Under the pieces are notes generated by a model. That model was not told where the DNA came from. It searched no databases and saw only the letters and a program-made list of their open reading frames with translations. Positions 54,515-63,972 of a stretch of 64,000 nucleotides of DNA are shown here, piece after piece. The DNA is from Microcoleus sp. FACHB-68. Lineage in GTDB: Bacteria > Cyanobacteriota > Cyanobacteriia > Cyanobacteriales > Oscillatoriaceae. Each line of letters opens with the position of its first letter. The stretch's first letter is position 1. The position numbers were made by a program, and so were the translations under genes. The stretch covers positions 124,001 through 188,000 of the forward strand of contig NZ_JACJOT010000018.1 in NCBI RefSeq assembly GCF_014695715.1, written 5' to 3'.

Positions 54515-55378
54515 TCAACTAGAAACTCTTCGTTCCGGATGAATGAAGCATCGCTTGTGCCGGTCGAAGCGATCACCGTGGCAAAGGAGGTGTAGGCGCA
54601 GGTTGCAAATGCTCAGGGGATCTGTCGCTGCCACAAACGGCTGATTTGTGTAGGACATTTCCGTGGGATCAATAATCGTCACTGTGCCTTTGCCCAGCAC
54701 TTGAATCACACCATCACCTTCAAACATGGCGCAGGTGTCCTCATCAATGCCGATGCCCATTCTATCGGGGTGGGCGGCAACCGCGCTCAGCAGTCGTGCC
54801 ATGCGATTTCGGTTTTGGAAGTGCTGATCCACGATGACATCTGGGATAATTCCCAGGCCGGTGGCCATATCCACCAGTGAACGATTTGGAGACTCGCCAC
54901 TGCCGCCACCGGCAATCATGTGGTGTCCCATTACCGCCGCACCGGCACTGGTGCCGGCTAAAGTAATCTGACCCAGTTGCACTTGCAGCCGGATTTTTTC
55001 CATCAACGGTGTATCCGCCAGGAGTGCACAAAGCCGCAATTGGTCGCCGCCGGTCATAAACACGCCGGTACAGCCTTCAAGGTAGTCTTGCCAAGCAGGG
55101 TCTTCTCCCTGGGACCGTTCCCGGATGTCAAGCACTTGAATCGCCTTGGCACCCATTTCTTGAAAAATGGTCGTATACCGCTCGCCAATGGCTGCTGGCT
55201 CTCGCGAAGCGCACGGAATAATCGCAATCTGTGCTGCCGGCCCTCCAGCGCGAGCGAAAAACGTGTGCAGGATCTCGCGTCCATGCACTTTGTCTTCCGC
55301 TCCGCCAATCACCATGATGGTCGTTTTGGTTGGTTGGGGCATTCTCGGTTCCAGAGATTTATCTTGTAACTGCAGCAT
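54515..55378 (-). CDS. cphB: Cyanophycinase
   Basis: Serine-type exopeptidase that cleaves cyanophycin into beta-Asp-Arg dipeptides. From ATG 55378 the protein is 287 residues; an in-frame ATG at 55342 would align the nucleophile to S132, the number known for the Synechocystis enzyme, while 55426 would be longer. Catalytic Ser lies in LAGTSAGAA, with upstream VIGGAEDK and GGDQLR. HMIAGGGSGE is the conserved binding loop. It precedes cphA, consistent with joint control of storage and use. Confidence 0.95.
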   Translation of the reverse strand: MLQLQDKSLEPRMPQPTKTTIMVIGGAEDKVHGREILHTFFARAGGPAAQIAIIPCASREPAAIGERYTTIFQEMGAKAIQVLDIRERSQGEDPAWQDYLEGCTGVFMTGGDQLRLCALLADTPLMEKIRLQVQLGQITLAGTSAGAAVMGHHMIAGGGSGESPNRSLVDMATGLGIIPDVIVDQHFQNRNRMARLLSAVAAHPDRMGIGIDEDTCAMFEGDGVIQVLGKGTVTIIDPTEMSYTNQPFVAATDPLSICNLRLHLLCHGDRFDRHKRCFIHPERRVSS

Positions 55379-55683
55379 AGCCTTGCTTCTGGGCGTGAGG
55401 GGGACACTGTAAAAGTTGTAGCCCACTCAGCAGATGTTGCTTCTTATAAAGTTTTACTGCCCAGTGTAGGCTTTCTGGCTAACAGAATCAATTACAGGCT
55501 GGGATTCAATTGTCTCACAATCTTCCCACGTCATTGGCACGCTGTTTTTCACCAATCTCCGGCAGCCAGTAGAAGATTGTTTTTGCACTTCAGATTTTGC
55601 CACCGGCTGTGATCTGGCATAAATGACGTTGGGAGTGCTTTCTATTGTATTTTCTTGTGGTAGTTGTGCGATCGCTAAAACTC
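55379..55683. other. Divergent spacer, cphB and trmD
   Basis: About 305 bases that should hold promoters for cphB (minus) and trmD (plus). No gene or strong hairpin was recognised. Confidence 0.4.
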
Positions 55684-56391
55684 GTGAGATTTGATGTAGT
55701 CACTTTATTTCCAGATTTTTTCACCTCAGCCTTGCAATCGGGACTGCTGGGAAAAGCTTTAGCCGGCAACATTGCCTCTGTCGGCTTGGTGAACCCCCGC
55801 GACTTTACCACCGACAAGCACCGGCGCGTGGATGATGAACCCTACGGCGGCGGTGTGGGGATGGTACTCAAACCCGAACCGATTTTTGCAGCGGTGGAGT
55901 CGCTGCCGGCAGAACCCAGGCGCGAGGTCATTTTGCTGACCCCGCAGGGTGAGCGAATGGATCAAGGATTGTTTCGCGAACTAGCAGCCGGTTACGACCA
56001 GTTGGTTTTGCTCTGTGGCCATTATGAAGGCTTTGATGAGCGAGTGATGCATTTAGTTACCCGCGAGGTTTCTTTGGGCGATTTCGTCCTCACCGGCGGC
56101 GAAATTCCGGCACTCGCGCTGATTAATGGTGTGGTGCGGTTGCTACCGGGAACCGTCGGCAAAGCTGAATCCCTAACCGCTGAAAGTTTTGAAGCCGGCC
56201 TTTTAGATTATCCCCACTACACGCGACCGCCTGTTTTCCGGGATTTGAAAGTTCCTGATGTTTTGCTGTCAGGAAATCATGCAGCGATCGCTCAATGGCG
56301 CAAAGAACAACAAATTCAACGCACCCGCCAGCGCCGGCCTGATTTGTTAAAAGATTTTGAAACCACCCATAAAGAGGAAGACGATAGCTAG
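55684..56391 (+). CDS. trmD: tRNA (guanine-N1)-methyltransferase
   Basis: SAM-dependent methylation of G37 in tRNAs, which prevents frameshifting. From GTG 55684 the protein is 235 residues, the family size, beginning RFDVVTLFPDFF; an upstream ATG (55645) adds 13 hydrophobic residues without homologue. Knotted SPOUT motifs LCGHYEGFDERV and DFVLTGGEI are intact. It is not followed by rpsP, rimM or rplS as in many bacteria. Confidence 0.95.
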   Translation: MRFDVVTLFPDFFTSALQSGLLGKALAGNIASVGLVNPRDFTTDKHRRVDDEPYGGGVGMVLKPEPIFAAVESLPAEPRREVILLTPQGERMDQGLFRELAAGYDQLVLLCGHYEGFDERVMHLVTREVSLGDFVLTGGEIPALALINGVVRLLPGTVGKAESLTAESFEAGLLDYPHYTRPPVFRDLKVPDVLLSGNHAAIAQWRKEQQIQRTRQRRPDLLKDFETTHKEEDDS

Positions 56392-56435
56392 TAAAACCGG
56401 CTATGACGGTAGAGTAGGTAGCCGGTGTTTTAGCC

Positions 56436-57698
56436 ATGAAAAAATTCCAATTTATTTGGATGGCACTTTTGTCATTTCTGCTGATTAATGAAGTCAACGT
56501 TAATCCCAGCAAAGGCGAGGTCGGGAAGTGGGTCGAGTTCAATTCTGCTGCCTATGCGAGAAGAGGAAGCAGTGGCGGGCGATCGCGAGGGGGTTCCTTT
56601 AGTCCTTCGCGTCCCTCCTCTCCCAGCCGGCCTAGTGGCAGCAGTGCCCCTCGTGACTCCTCTCCCAGTTTTCCAGCACCGGCACCTGCGAATTCTAGTG
56701 GTTCTAGCAACACTGGGGGACGCGTCCGGGGTGGATCGTTCCAAACCCCCGCACCGGCACCCGTCCCTTACAATCCCCCACGTTCCACAGGGACGACAAA
56801 TTATCCCCCCAATTATTACCCTCGGCAAGCCGATCCCTACTACCCGCGTGGAGGTGGGACGGTGATTGTGCCGGTGCCGGTGCCGGTGGGGCCAGTACCT
56901 TATTATTCCAATCCTGGTCAAGCCCCATACTATCCGCCGGCTGATCCCTCTGTCTCCCAACCCAATGCAAATTATCAGGGTTCTGGCTATTCTTCTTCAA
57001 ACCGCTCAACCTCTTCTAGCGGCTCATTTTGGAGCTTTTTGCTATTTCTCTTGGTATGCGGGAGTTTAGTATTTCTTGCTTGGTACATTTTTGCCGGCAG
57101 AAAGAAACCCAACCAAAACGAACTCACCAATGACATTGTTACGGTTAGCAAATTGCAAGTCGCCCTGCTAGCTGAAGCGCGTCACATTCAATCCCATCTG
57201 TCCGATCTCTCCCTGAGTGCAGATTTAGATAGCTCAGAAGGATTAACACAATTATTGCAAGAATCAGCCTTAGCATTGCTGCGTTCGCCAGAATACTGGA
57301 CTCATGTCCGAGCGAGTTCACAAACCGTTAAAAGTCGAGAAGAAGCCGCTCAACTTTTTGAGCAATTATCTATTGAGGAGCGCAGCAAATTTAGTGCAGA
57401 AACGCTCAGTAATGTCGGAGGCAACATCCGCTATGGAGATCGAGCAAGAGCCGATACCGGTGATGATTTGGCTACTTATATCGTCGTCACATTTTTGGTA
57501 GGAACAGAAAACGATAACCCACTGTTTGACAGCATTCACTCAGCGGAAGAATTGCAACAAACCCTACAGCGAGTTGCCTCCATCTCACCCGACTATCTAC
57601 TCATTTTTGAATTACTTTGGAGTCCGCAAAAAGAAACAGATACCCTTTCCTACGATCAGCTACTGACCGAATACTCTGACATGATTCAAATTGCTTAA
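56436..57698 (+). CDS. DUF1517 protein with signal and membrane span
   Basis: A 420-residue protein: an N-terminal hydrophobic signal or anchor (about 5-20), a very low-complexity Ser/Pro/Arg/Gly/Tyr region (about 43-190), a membrane helix (about 197-217, FWSFLLFLLVCGSLVFLAWYI), and a C-terminal soluble DUF1517 domain (about 225-420). The topology suggests a long extracytoplasmic linker and a cytoplasmic domain. Function is unknown. A truncated paralogue of the C-terminal domain follows 278 bases later, so a partial duplication is likely. Confidence 0.85.
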   Translation: MKKFQFIWMALLSFLLINEVNVNPSKGEVGKWVEFNSAAYARRGSSGGRSRGGSFSPSRPSSPSRPSGSSAPRDSSPSFPAPAPANSSGSSNTGGRVRGGSFQTPAPAPVPYNPPRSTGTTNYPPNYYPRQADPYYPRGGGTVIVPVPVPVGPVPYYSNPGQAPYYPPADPSVSQPNANYQGSGYSSSNRSTSSSGSFWSFLLFLLVCGSLVFLAWYIFAGRKKPNQNELTNDIVTVSKLQVALLAEARHIQSHLSDLSLSADLDSSEGLTQLLQESALALLRSPEYWTHVRASSQTVKSREEAAQLFEQLSIEERSKFSAETLSNVGGNIRYGDRARADTGDDLATYIVVTFLVGTENDNPLFDSIHSAEELQQTLQRVASISPDYLLIFELLWSPQKETDTLSYDQLLTEYSDMIQIA

Positions 57699-57909
57699 TG
57701 CCAGAAAAAAGCGGGGGTAACAACAAAATTCATGCCCCTGCTCACCAACCATTGTGCTGAATCGCAACTCAGAGAACTTTCTAATTCAACCTAAACAAGC
57801 ATAAAATATATTAAAGGTCAAGTTTTTATTGAACTATTAAAAAGTTAAAAAATAGGAACCACTCTACCATCAATCTTATCTGTATATGCCTAACGGCACG
57901 CTGCGCTAT

Positions 57910-57936
57910 CATCTGCGTTTATCTGCGGTTAAAAAA
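57910..57936. repeat. ATCTGCG short repeat
   Basis: CATCTGCGTTTATCTGCGG followed by TTAAAAAA. It is the second copy of the short repeat at 25911-25947 and lies in the spacer between the two DUF1517 genes. Confidence 0.7.
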
Positions 57937-57976
57937 TCATCCTGTCAACATAAAATATCCAAAAATCCAAATTACC

Positions 57977-58573
57977 ATGACTCAAAATAACGAAAGAGAC
58001 AACGATATCGTCACAGTTACCAAGCTGCAAATAGCTCTAAGCGCTCAAGCCTCCTCAGTGCCGGCTGAACTATCTAAACTTAGCCTCAGCGCGGATACCG
58101 AAACACCCGAAGGATTGTGGGGAATTTTGCAAAATACAAGCCAACTGCTGCTCACAAACTCAGAATACTGGACTCATGTATTAACGAATTCCCAAACCGT
58201 TGCAAGCCGGCAAGAAGCTGAAACAGTTTTTGAGCGCGTTTCCCTTAACGAGCGGAGTAAATTCAGTACAGAAACGCTCAGTAATGTAGATGGTGAAATC
58301 ACGCAGCGACAACCCGACTCCGCTGCTCAAGATGAAGAATCGGCAGCTTATATAGTCGTAACCCTGCTAATTGGAACTGCCGACGATCAACCCCTATTTG
58401 GAGAAATTAAATCGACTGAAGCAGTAAAAGAAGCTTTAGAGCAACTGCTATCAATGCGAACCGACTATTTAATGGTTTTTGAGCTGCTGTGGAGTCCCCA
58501 AGCAGAAACAGACAAGCTCACTCAACAGCAAATGGCGCTTCAGTATGCTGATATGATGCAAATTGCTGAATAG
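57977..58573 (+). CDS. Soluble DUF1517 paralogue
   Basis: A 198-residue protein matching the C-terminal domain of the preceding gene. Both share NDIVTVxKLQxAL, the SADxxxxEGL block, EYWTHV, ERSKFSxETLSNV, and the ELLWSPQ ending with DMxQIA. It lacks the signal, low-complexity and membrane parts, so it should be cytosolic. It probably arose by tandem duplication of the 3' half; the two domains differ at many positions so it is not very recent. Confidence 0.85.
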   Translation: MTQNNERDNDIVTVTKLQIALSAQASSVPAELSKLSLSADTETPEGLWGILQNTSQLLLTNSEYWTHVLTNSQTVASRQEAETVFERVSLNERSKFSTETLSNVDGEITQRQPDSAAQDEESAAYIVVTLLIGTADDQPLFGEIKSTEAVKEALEQLLSMRTDYLMVFELLWSPQAETDKLTQQQMALQYADMMQIAE

Positions 58574-58647
58574 CTGTCAAATATTTGTTGTCAATAGACA
58601 GTTGTTAGTGAGAAACTAAAAAGGACAAAGACAAAGAACAAAACTAA

Positions 58648-59130
58648 ATGAATATCAGAATTGGCAATGGCTACGATATCCACCGGCTTGTCGCTGATCG
58701 CGCTTTAATTTTGGGAGGTGTCAAGATTTCCCATGAATTAGGCTTGTTAGGACATAGTGATGCAGATGTATTAACTCATGCTATTATGGACGCGATGCTG
58801 GGCGCTTTAAGTTTGGGGGATATCGGTCATTACTTTCCACCAACAGATGAAAAGTGGGCCGGTGCTGATAGTTTGATGTTGTTGGCGCAGGTTGATCAGC
58901 TCATTCAAGAAAAAGGCTGGCGAATCGGAAATATTGACTCAGTAATTGTGGCGGAACGTCCTAAATTGAAACCTCATATACCGGCAATGCGAGATCGTCT
59001 GGCGGAGGTTTTAAGCATCAAGCCTGACCAAATTGGCATCAAAGCAACCACCAATGAAAAATTAGGGCCGGTGGGAAGAGAAGAAGGAATTGCTGCTCAT
59101 GCGGTTGTCTTGCTAGTCGCTGCTGATTAA
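58648..59130 (+). CDS. ispF: MECDP synthase
   Basis: Forms 2-C-methyl-D-erythritol 2,4-cyclodiphosphate in the plastid-type isoprenoid pathway used for carotenoids, phytol and quinones. The 160-residue protein has the metal ligands in GYDIHRL and [11 protein letters not shown], and [21 protein letters not shown] near the end, as in the family. Length is typical. It is a lone gene, 74 bases after the soluble DUF1517 gene. Confidence 0.97.
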   Translation: MNIRIGNGYDIHRLVADRALILGGVKISHELGLLGHSDADVLTHAIMDAMLGALSLGDIGHYFPPTDEKWAGADSLMLLAQVDQLIQEKGWRIGNIDSVIVAERPKLKPHIPAMRDRLAEVLSIKPDQIGIKATTNEKLGPVGREEGIAAHAVVLLVAAD

Positions 59131-59218
59131 CCTTCAATATCTGGCATAAAAAGCAGCTAGCATAGAGATTAAAAGGAAATCGGAAAAAGACTCTCAACCA
59201 CCGAGGGGAATTAAAGCA

Positions 59219-59707
59219 ATGGAAGCAGCAAATTTTGAACTTGAGCTTGACGAGCAACCAGTTGTTGTAGCTGACAGTGTTGCGGAAGACGTTAAAGGCA
59301 ACATCATTCTGTTAATTGCAGTTCAACCAACAGAAGCAAAACACAGAAGAATTGAGCAGCTAATTTACAACTTAGAAAGCTCGAAAGTTTTAATTCCCTT
59401 CGCCATGCTTGTTAATTTAGAAACCATTGAAATTTTTGAATGGAACGGTGTCAAGTTGTCGGAGCCAATTTGCTCCTTAAAAACAAGTGATATCCTGCGC
59501 CATTATGAGCCAGAATTCGACAAAAAACGGATATTTTATCAATATCTAACGAGGTTGGTTGAAGCGTGGCTGCGCGACTTAGCCTATCACTGGAAAACGG
59601 AAACACCTCCAGCCTCAGAAGAAATGGCAGCAATTGGTTTATTGCTACGACTCAAAGATGGCACCACAAAAACTGATGTAGTTCTGAGGGGGCGTGTTGA
59701 GGATTAA
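59219..59707 (+). CDS. Hypothetical protein coupled to PIN-like gene
   Basis: A 162-residue protein that I do not recognise with confidence. Segments IILLIAVQPTE, LIYNLESSKVLIPFAMLVNLETIEIFEW and RIFYQYLTRLVEAWLRDLAYHWK recall a conserved cyanobacterial family that has a PD-(D/E)XK-like fold related to the HsdR N-terminal domain. If so, the catalytic E-x-K is degenerate (AVQ), so it would be inactive. Its TAA stop overlaps the next ATG by one base, so translation is coupled. A GAGGGG site is 10 bases before ATG 59219. The pairing could represent an antitoxin or partner for the PIN protein. Confidence 0.65.
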   Translation: MEAANFELELDEQPVVVADSVAEDVKGNIILLIAVQPTEAKHRRIEQLIYNLESSKVLIPFAMLVNLETIEIFEWNGVKLSEPICSLKTSDILRHYEPEFDKKRIFYQYLTRLVEAWLRDLAYHWKTETPPASEEMAAIGLLLRLKDGTTKTDVVLRGRVED

Positions 59708-60318
59708 TGCCGATCCTGTATGTTGAAACGAACTTCTTGATGAGCATTGCGACAGGACGTGACCCCGAAGCAGACAACTTGCTATTAAACCCCCCCGCAT
59801 CCGTACAAATAGCAATACCTAGCATTTGCTGCATGGAAGCCCTCTCTGTTTTAGAGGATGAGCAAAAACGCCGTAACCGTTTTACAGGAGAACTGGAAAA
59901 CCAAATCAGTCAGTTAAAACGAGATTTAACCTCACCTTCCGCCAAGTCTCTGCTTTTTCATTTAGAGGAATCACTAACTGAGAATAAGGGGCTACTTAAT
60001 GATGTTCAGGTGCGTCTTTTTCAAGCCTTAGAAAATGTGGCGACAAAAGCAGAAATGATTAGCTTAAATGCAGCAATACTTCAAGATAACTTGAAGAATG
60101 TTTTAATTTTAGAAAACCCGACAGATAACTTGATTTTACACTGTATTTTGAACCACGCCCGCTCAAATGCAACTGAAGCCAAAGTATTTTTGAGCGGGAA
60201 CTCTAAAGAATTTGGAGTGAGAAAACTTCAAGAAACGTTGCGCGACGCCGGCATCGAAAAATATTTCTTTCGCAGCCAAGATTTTATCGGTTGGCTAAAC
60301 TCCGGGCAAATTTTGTGA
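59707..60318 (+). CDS. PIN-like domain protein
   Basis: A 203-residue protein with a PIN-like pattern: YVETNFLM at the start (E7 in place of the usual Asp), E44 (in CCMEAL), D140 (in PTDNLILHCIL), and an FLSGNSKEF segment with N165 where an Asp is common. A helical insertion (about 50-130, coiled-coil-like) separates the motifs, making it longer than VapC toxins. Three acidic positions remain, so RNase activity is possible but not assured. It is translationally coupled to the gene before it. Confidence 0.7.
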   Translation: MPILYVETNFLMSIATGRDPEADNLLLNPPASVQIAIPSICCMEALSVLEDEQKRRNRFTGELENQISQLKRDLTSPSAKSLLFHLEESLTENKGLLNDVQVRLFQALENVATKAEMISLNAAILQDNLKNVLILENPTDNLILHCILNHARSNATEAKVFLSGNSKEFGVRKLQETLRDAGIEKYFFRSQDFIGWLNSGQIL

Positions 60319-60358
60319 GTTAGTTGTAAAATTAAAAGTTACGACAGAAGAAACGATT

Positions 60359-62146
60359 ATGAAATTTTCTAAAATTGTTCTGGCAACTGGACGCCGGTGG
60401 TTAGCCGTTTTGCTCGCCTTAATCACAGCAGTAACGCTGGGAGGCTGCAACCCTAGTAACTTCAAAACTGAAGCCGCTCAAGTGCCTTATCTTGTAGACG
60501 CTAGCCTGAGCGACCCGAATTCTTTTAACTATATTCTCAGCCAAGGAGCACCGGATGTTCTGGGGTTGGTTTATGAGGGACTGCTTAGCCAAAACGGGAT
60601 TACCGGCGAACTTGAGCCGGCTTTAGCAGAATCTTGGGTAATTGCCCCAGATAAGCAGCGAATTGTTTTTACGCTGCGAGAAGGACTTAAATGGTCTGAT
60701 GGAGCGCCTCTAACCACAGATGATGTTATTTTTACTTATCAAGATATCTTTTTTAATGAGGAAATCCCAACCGATATTAGAGATATTCTCAGAATAGGCA
60801 AGAATGGGTTATTGCCAAAAGTGCGGAAGATTGATGATCGTCGGGTTGAATTTACAGTCCCAGAACCCTTCGCTCCTTTTCTTCGCTATACTGGCGGATT
60901 GGCAATTTTACCGGCTCATGCTTTGCGGGAGTCTGTCACGACAAAAGACAGTGCCGGCAAACCTAAATTTTTATCAACTTGGAATACAGACACCGATCCC
61001 AAAAAAATAATTGGAAACGGCCCTTATACGCTTGAAAGCTATATTCCTAGTCAGCAGATAGTATTGCGTCGCAATCCCTATTATTGGGAGCAAGATAAGC
61101 AGGGAAATCCCAAGCCTTATATCGAGCGGTATGTGTGGAAAATTGTAGAATCTACTGATACTCAATTGCTGCAGTTTCGCTCTGGAGGTTTGGATGTATT
61201 CGGAGTTTCACCTGACTATTTTTCGCTGCTGAAGCAAGAAGAAAAACGGGGAAACTTTACCGTTTATATAGGCGGGCCAGAAATGAGTACCACCTTCTTG
61301 GTATTCAATCTAAATCAAGCAAAAGATGCGAATAATAAGCCTCTGGTAGACCCAATTAAGTCTCGCTGGTTCAACACCAAAGCATTTCGACAAGCAATCG
61401 CTCATGCGATCGACCGGCAGAAAATGATTAACAACGTTTACCGGGGGGTTGGAGAACCACAAAATTCACCGATTTACAAACAAAGCGCATATTATCTGTC
61501 TCCAGAAGCCGGGTTGAAAGTCTACGACTATAATATAAAGCGGGCCAAAGAATTACTTTTAGGAGCCGGCTTTAAATACAACGCTCAAGGGCAACTGCTC
61601 GATTCCCAAGGCAACCAAGTACGCTTTACAATGCTGACGAATGCCGGTAATAAACTGCGGGAAGCAATTGGCTCTCAAATCAAGCAAGACCTCAGTCAAA
61701 TTGGTATCGAAGTAAATTTTACTGCCATCGCTTTCAATACCCTTTTAGAACAGATTGATCGGCGACAATGGGAGAGTTACATTGGCAAAATAGGGGGTGG
61801 CGGTGTCGAGCCAAATGGAGGTGCAAATACTTGGTTAACCAAGGGCGGTTTGCACGCGTTTAACCTCGGCCCGCAAGAAAGTCAGCCACCAATAACTGGT
61901 TGGACAGTTTCAGACTGGGAGCGAGAAATAGAACAGCTTTATATTAAGGGTGCCGGTGAGCTTGATGAAGCAAAGCGCAAAGAGATTTATGCGGAAACCC
62001 AGCGCATTACTCAAGAAAACTTGCCGTTTATTTACCTAGTAAATCCCCTAACAATAGCGGCAATTCGTAATCGCCTGCAAGGAATAAAATTCTCAGCACT
62101 TGGCGGTGCCCTTTGGAATCTTACCGAACTCAAAATCATAGAATAG
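60359..62146 (+). CDS. Peptide/nickel-type substrate-binding lipoprotein 1
   Basis: Family 5 extracellular solute-binding protein of an oligopeptide/dipeptide-type ABC transporter, 595 residues. The lipobox LGGC30 indicates a lipid-anchored exported protein. LEPALAESWVI and FTLREGLKWSDGAPLT are the conserved SBP_bac_5 motifs, and AFRQAIAHAIDRQKMI marks the second lobe. The cargo cannot be told from sequence. No permease or ATPase gene is in the window, so the transporter is encoded elsewhere or downstream of the edge. It is followed by a paralogue. Confidence 0.93.
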   Translation: MKFSKIVLATGRRWLAVLLALITAVTLGGCNPSNFKTEAAQVPYLVDASLSDPNSFNYILSQGAPDVLGLVYEGLLSQNGITGELEPALAESWVIAPDKQRIVFTLREGLKWSDGAPLTTDDVIFTYQDIFFNEEIPTDIRDILRIGKNGLLPKVRKIDDRRVEFTVPEPFAPFLRYTGGLAILPAHALRESVTTKDSAGKPKFLSTWNTDTDPKKIIGNGPYTLESYIPSQQIVLRRNPYYWEQDKQGNPKPYIERYVWKIVESTDTQLLQFRSGGLDVFGVSPDYFSLLKQEEKRGNFTVYIGGPEMSTTFLVFNLNQAKDANNKPLVDPIKSRWFNTKAFRQAIAHAIDRQKMINNVYRGVGEPQNSPIYKQSAYYLSPEAGLKVYDYNIKRAKELLLGAGFKYNAQGQLLDSQGNQVRFTMLTNAGNKLREAIGSQIKQDLSQIGIEVNFTAIAFNTLLEQIDRRQWESYIGKIGGGGVEPNGGANTWLTKGGLHAFNLGPQESQPPITGWTVSDWEREIEQLYIKGAGELDEAKRKEIYAETQRITQENLPFIYLVNPLTIAAIRNRLQGIKFSALGGALWNLTELKIIE

Positions 62147-62175
62147 CAGCCCCGTTAATAAGGAAACAAAGACTC

Positions 62176-63972
62176 ATGCAAAAGGCAAAAATTCTTTTCG
62201 TTACTTTTGCCTTTTTATTTTTTAATTGCCTGCTCTTAACCGGCTGCCAATCAACCTCCCTCACAACACCGGCAGCCAAAGGTTCCCAATTAGTCAGCGC
62301 CATCCTCAGCGATCCCAAAACTTTCAACTGGGCACTAAATCAAGAATTTCCGAATGTTTTTCTGTTCACAAGTGAGGGTTTAACCAAAGAAAATAGCCTG
62401 ACTGGCAAAGTTGAGCCGGCACTTGCAGAATCCTGGGAAATCTCTAAAGATAAACAACACGTTATTTTTACCCTTAGAGAAAATTTGAAGTGGTCTGACG
62501 GCACACCATTAACTGCGGATGATGTAGTTTTCACCTACGAAAAAATAGTTTTTAATCCAGCAATTCCCACAGATGCCAGAGATAGCCTCAAAATCGGAAA
62601 TAGTGGTGCTTTTCCCAAACTCCGAAAGCTAGATGCTAGGCGGATTGAATTTATTTTACCAGAGCCTTTCGCGCCCTTTCTGCGAACAACAACAGGGCCA
62701 CCAGATGGCATTATCATTTTGCCAAAACACGCCCTGGAAACCGCTGTAAATACTAAAACTTCAACGGGAACGCCTAAATTTCTCTCAACCTGGGGTGCCG
62801 GCACGAATCCCACTGAAATTATTGTTAATGGCCCTTACTTAATCGAAAGTTATACGACAAGTGAGCGAGTAATATTTCGGCGCAATCCTTATTACTGGCA
62901 GCGCGATGCTCAGGGAAATCAATTGCCTTATATCGAGCGTGTAATCTGGCAAATTACAGATAGCATGGATACGCAATTATTGCAATTTCGCTCTCAAGAT
63001 TTAGATACAACAGATGGCTGGGGTCGAATGCGTCCTGAAGATTTTCCGCTACTGAAACGAGAAGAAAAACGGGGAAATTTTAAAATCCATATAGCCGGCC
63101 CTAGACCTGGGACAAACTTTATTTCCTTTAACTTAAATAAAGGCCGGCGCAACGGACGCCCATTCGTTGATCCTGTCAAATCTCGCTGGTTTAATACCGT
63201 AGCATTTAGACAGGCAATTGCCCATGCCATCGACCGGCAATCAATGATCAACAACTCCTTGCGCGGTTTAGGAGAATTGCAAAACTCCCCGATTTCCGTG
63301 CAAAGTCCTTACTATATTTCTCCAAAAGAAGGGTTAAAAGTTTACGATTACAATCCAGAAAAATCGAGAAAGTTGCTGCTCAGTGCGGGATTTAAATATA
63401 ATCCACAAGGACAACTCCTTGATGAAGCCGGCAACCGAGTTCGCTTCACACTGATGACGAATGCTGACAATCAAACTCGTGTGGCAATGGGAGCGCAAAT
63501 TAAGCAAAACTTAAGCAAAATAGGCATTCAAGTAGATTTAAACCCCATCGCCTTCAGTACGCTCGTAGACAAGCTTTCTGACACGCTAGATTGGGAATGT
63601 TATCTCTTAGGATTCACCGGCGGCACAGAGCCGCATAATGGTGCAAATGTCTGGTTGCCTGATGGGGGTTTACACAGCTTCAATCAAAAACCATTATCCG
63701 CAAAACCGGCAATTGAAGGGCATGAAGTAGCAGCTTGGGAGCAAAAAATTGGCGATCTTTATATTAAAGCGGCTCAAGAGTTAGATGAAACTAAACGTAA
63801 AGCAATTTATGCCGAAACTCAAAAGCTGACTCAAGAATATTTACCCATGATTTATCTCGTTAATCCCTTATCAATGGCAGCAATTCGAGATCGGGTGGAA
63901 GGCGTTAAGTATACCTCACTGGGAGGGGCATTTTGGAATATAGCTAGACTAAAAATTAAAGAGAAAAATTAA
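62176..63972 (+). CDS. Peptide/nickel-type substrate-binding lipoprotein 2
   Basis: A paralogue (598 residues) with lipobox LTGC24. ATG 62176 is chosen because it gives a proper lipoprotein signal and an AAGGAA site 10 bases ahead; a TTG at 62113 within the previous gene is rejected. The two proteins share the motif order and much of their sequence (for example AFRQAIAHAIDRQ, NPYYW). Differences cluster in the loops that line the binding site, so the pair may have different ligands. It ends 28 bases before the window edge. Confidence 0.93.
   Translation: MQKAKILFVTFAFLFFNCLLLTGCQSTSLTTPAAKGSQLVSAILSDPKTFNWALNQEFPNVFLFTSEGLTKENSLTGKVEPALAESWEISKDKQHVIFTLRENLKWSDGTPLTADDVVFTYEKIVFNPAIPTDARDSLKIGNSGAFPKLRKLDARRIEFILPEPFAPFLRTTTGPPDGIIILPKHALETAVNTKTSTGTPKFLSTWGAGTNPTEIIVNGPYLIESYTTSERVIFRRNPYYWQRDAQGNQLPYIERVIWQITDSMDTQLLQFRSQDLDTTDGWGRMRPEDFPLLKREEKRGNFKIHIAGPRPGTNFISFNLNKGRRNGRPFVDPVKSRWFNTVAFRQAIAHAIDRQSMINNSLRGLGELQNSPISVQSPYYISPKEGLKVYDYNPEKSRKLLLSAGFKYNPQGQLLDEAGNRVRFTLMTNADNQTRVAMGAQIKQNLSKIGIQVDLNPIAFSTLVDKLSDTLDWECYLLGFTGGTEPHNGANVWLPDGGLHSFNQKPLSAKPAIEGHEVAAWEQKIGDLYIKAAQELDETKRKAIYAETQKLTQEYLPMIYLVNPLSMAAIRDRVEGVKYTSLGGAFWNIARLKIKEKN

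Noticed and set aside
62113-62175. TTG start for the second binding lipoprotein
   Set aside because: It would overlap the previous gene and destroy the lipoprotein signal, whereas ATG 62176 gives a proper lipobox and ribosome-binding site.
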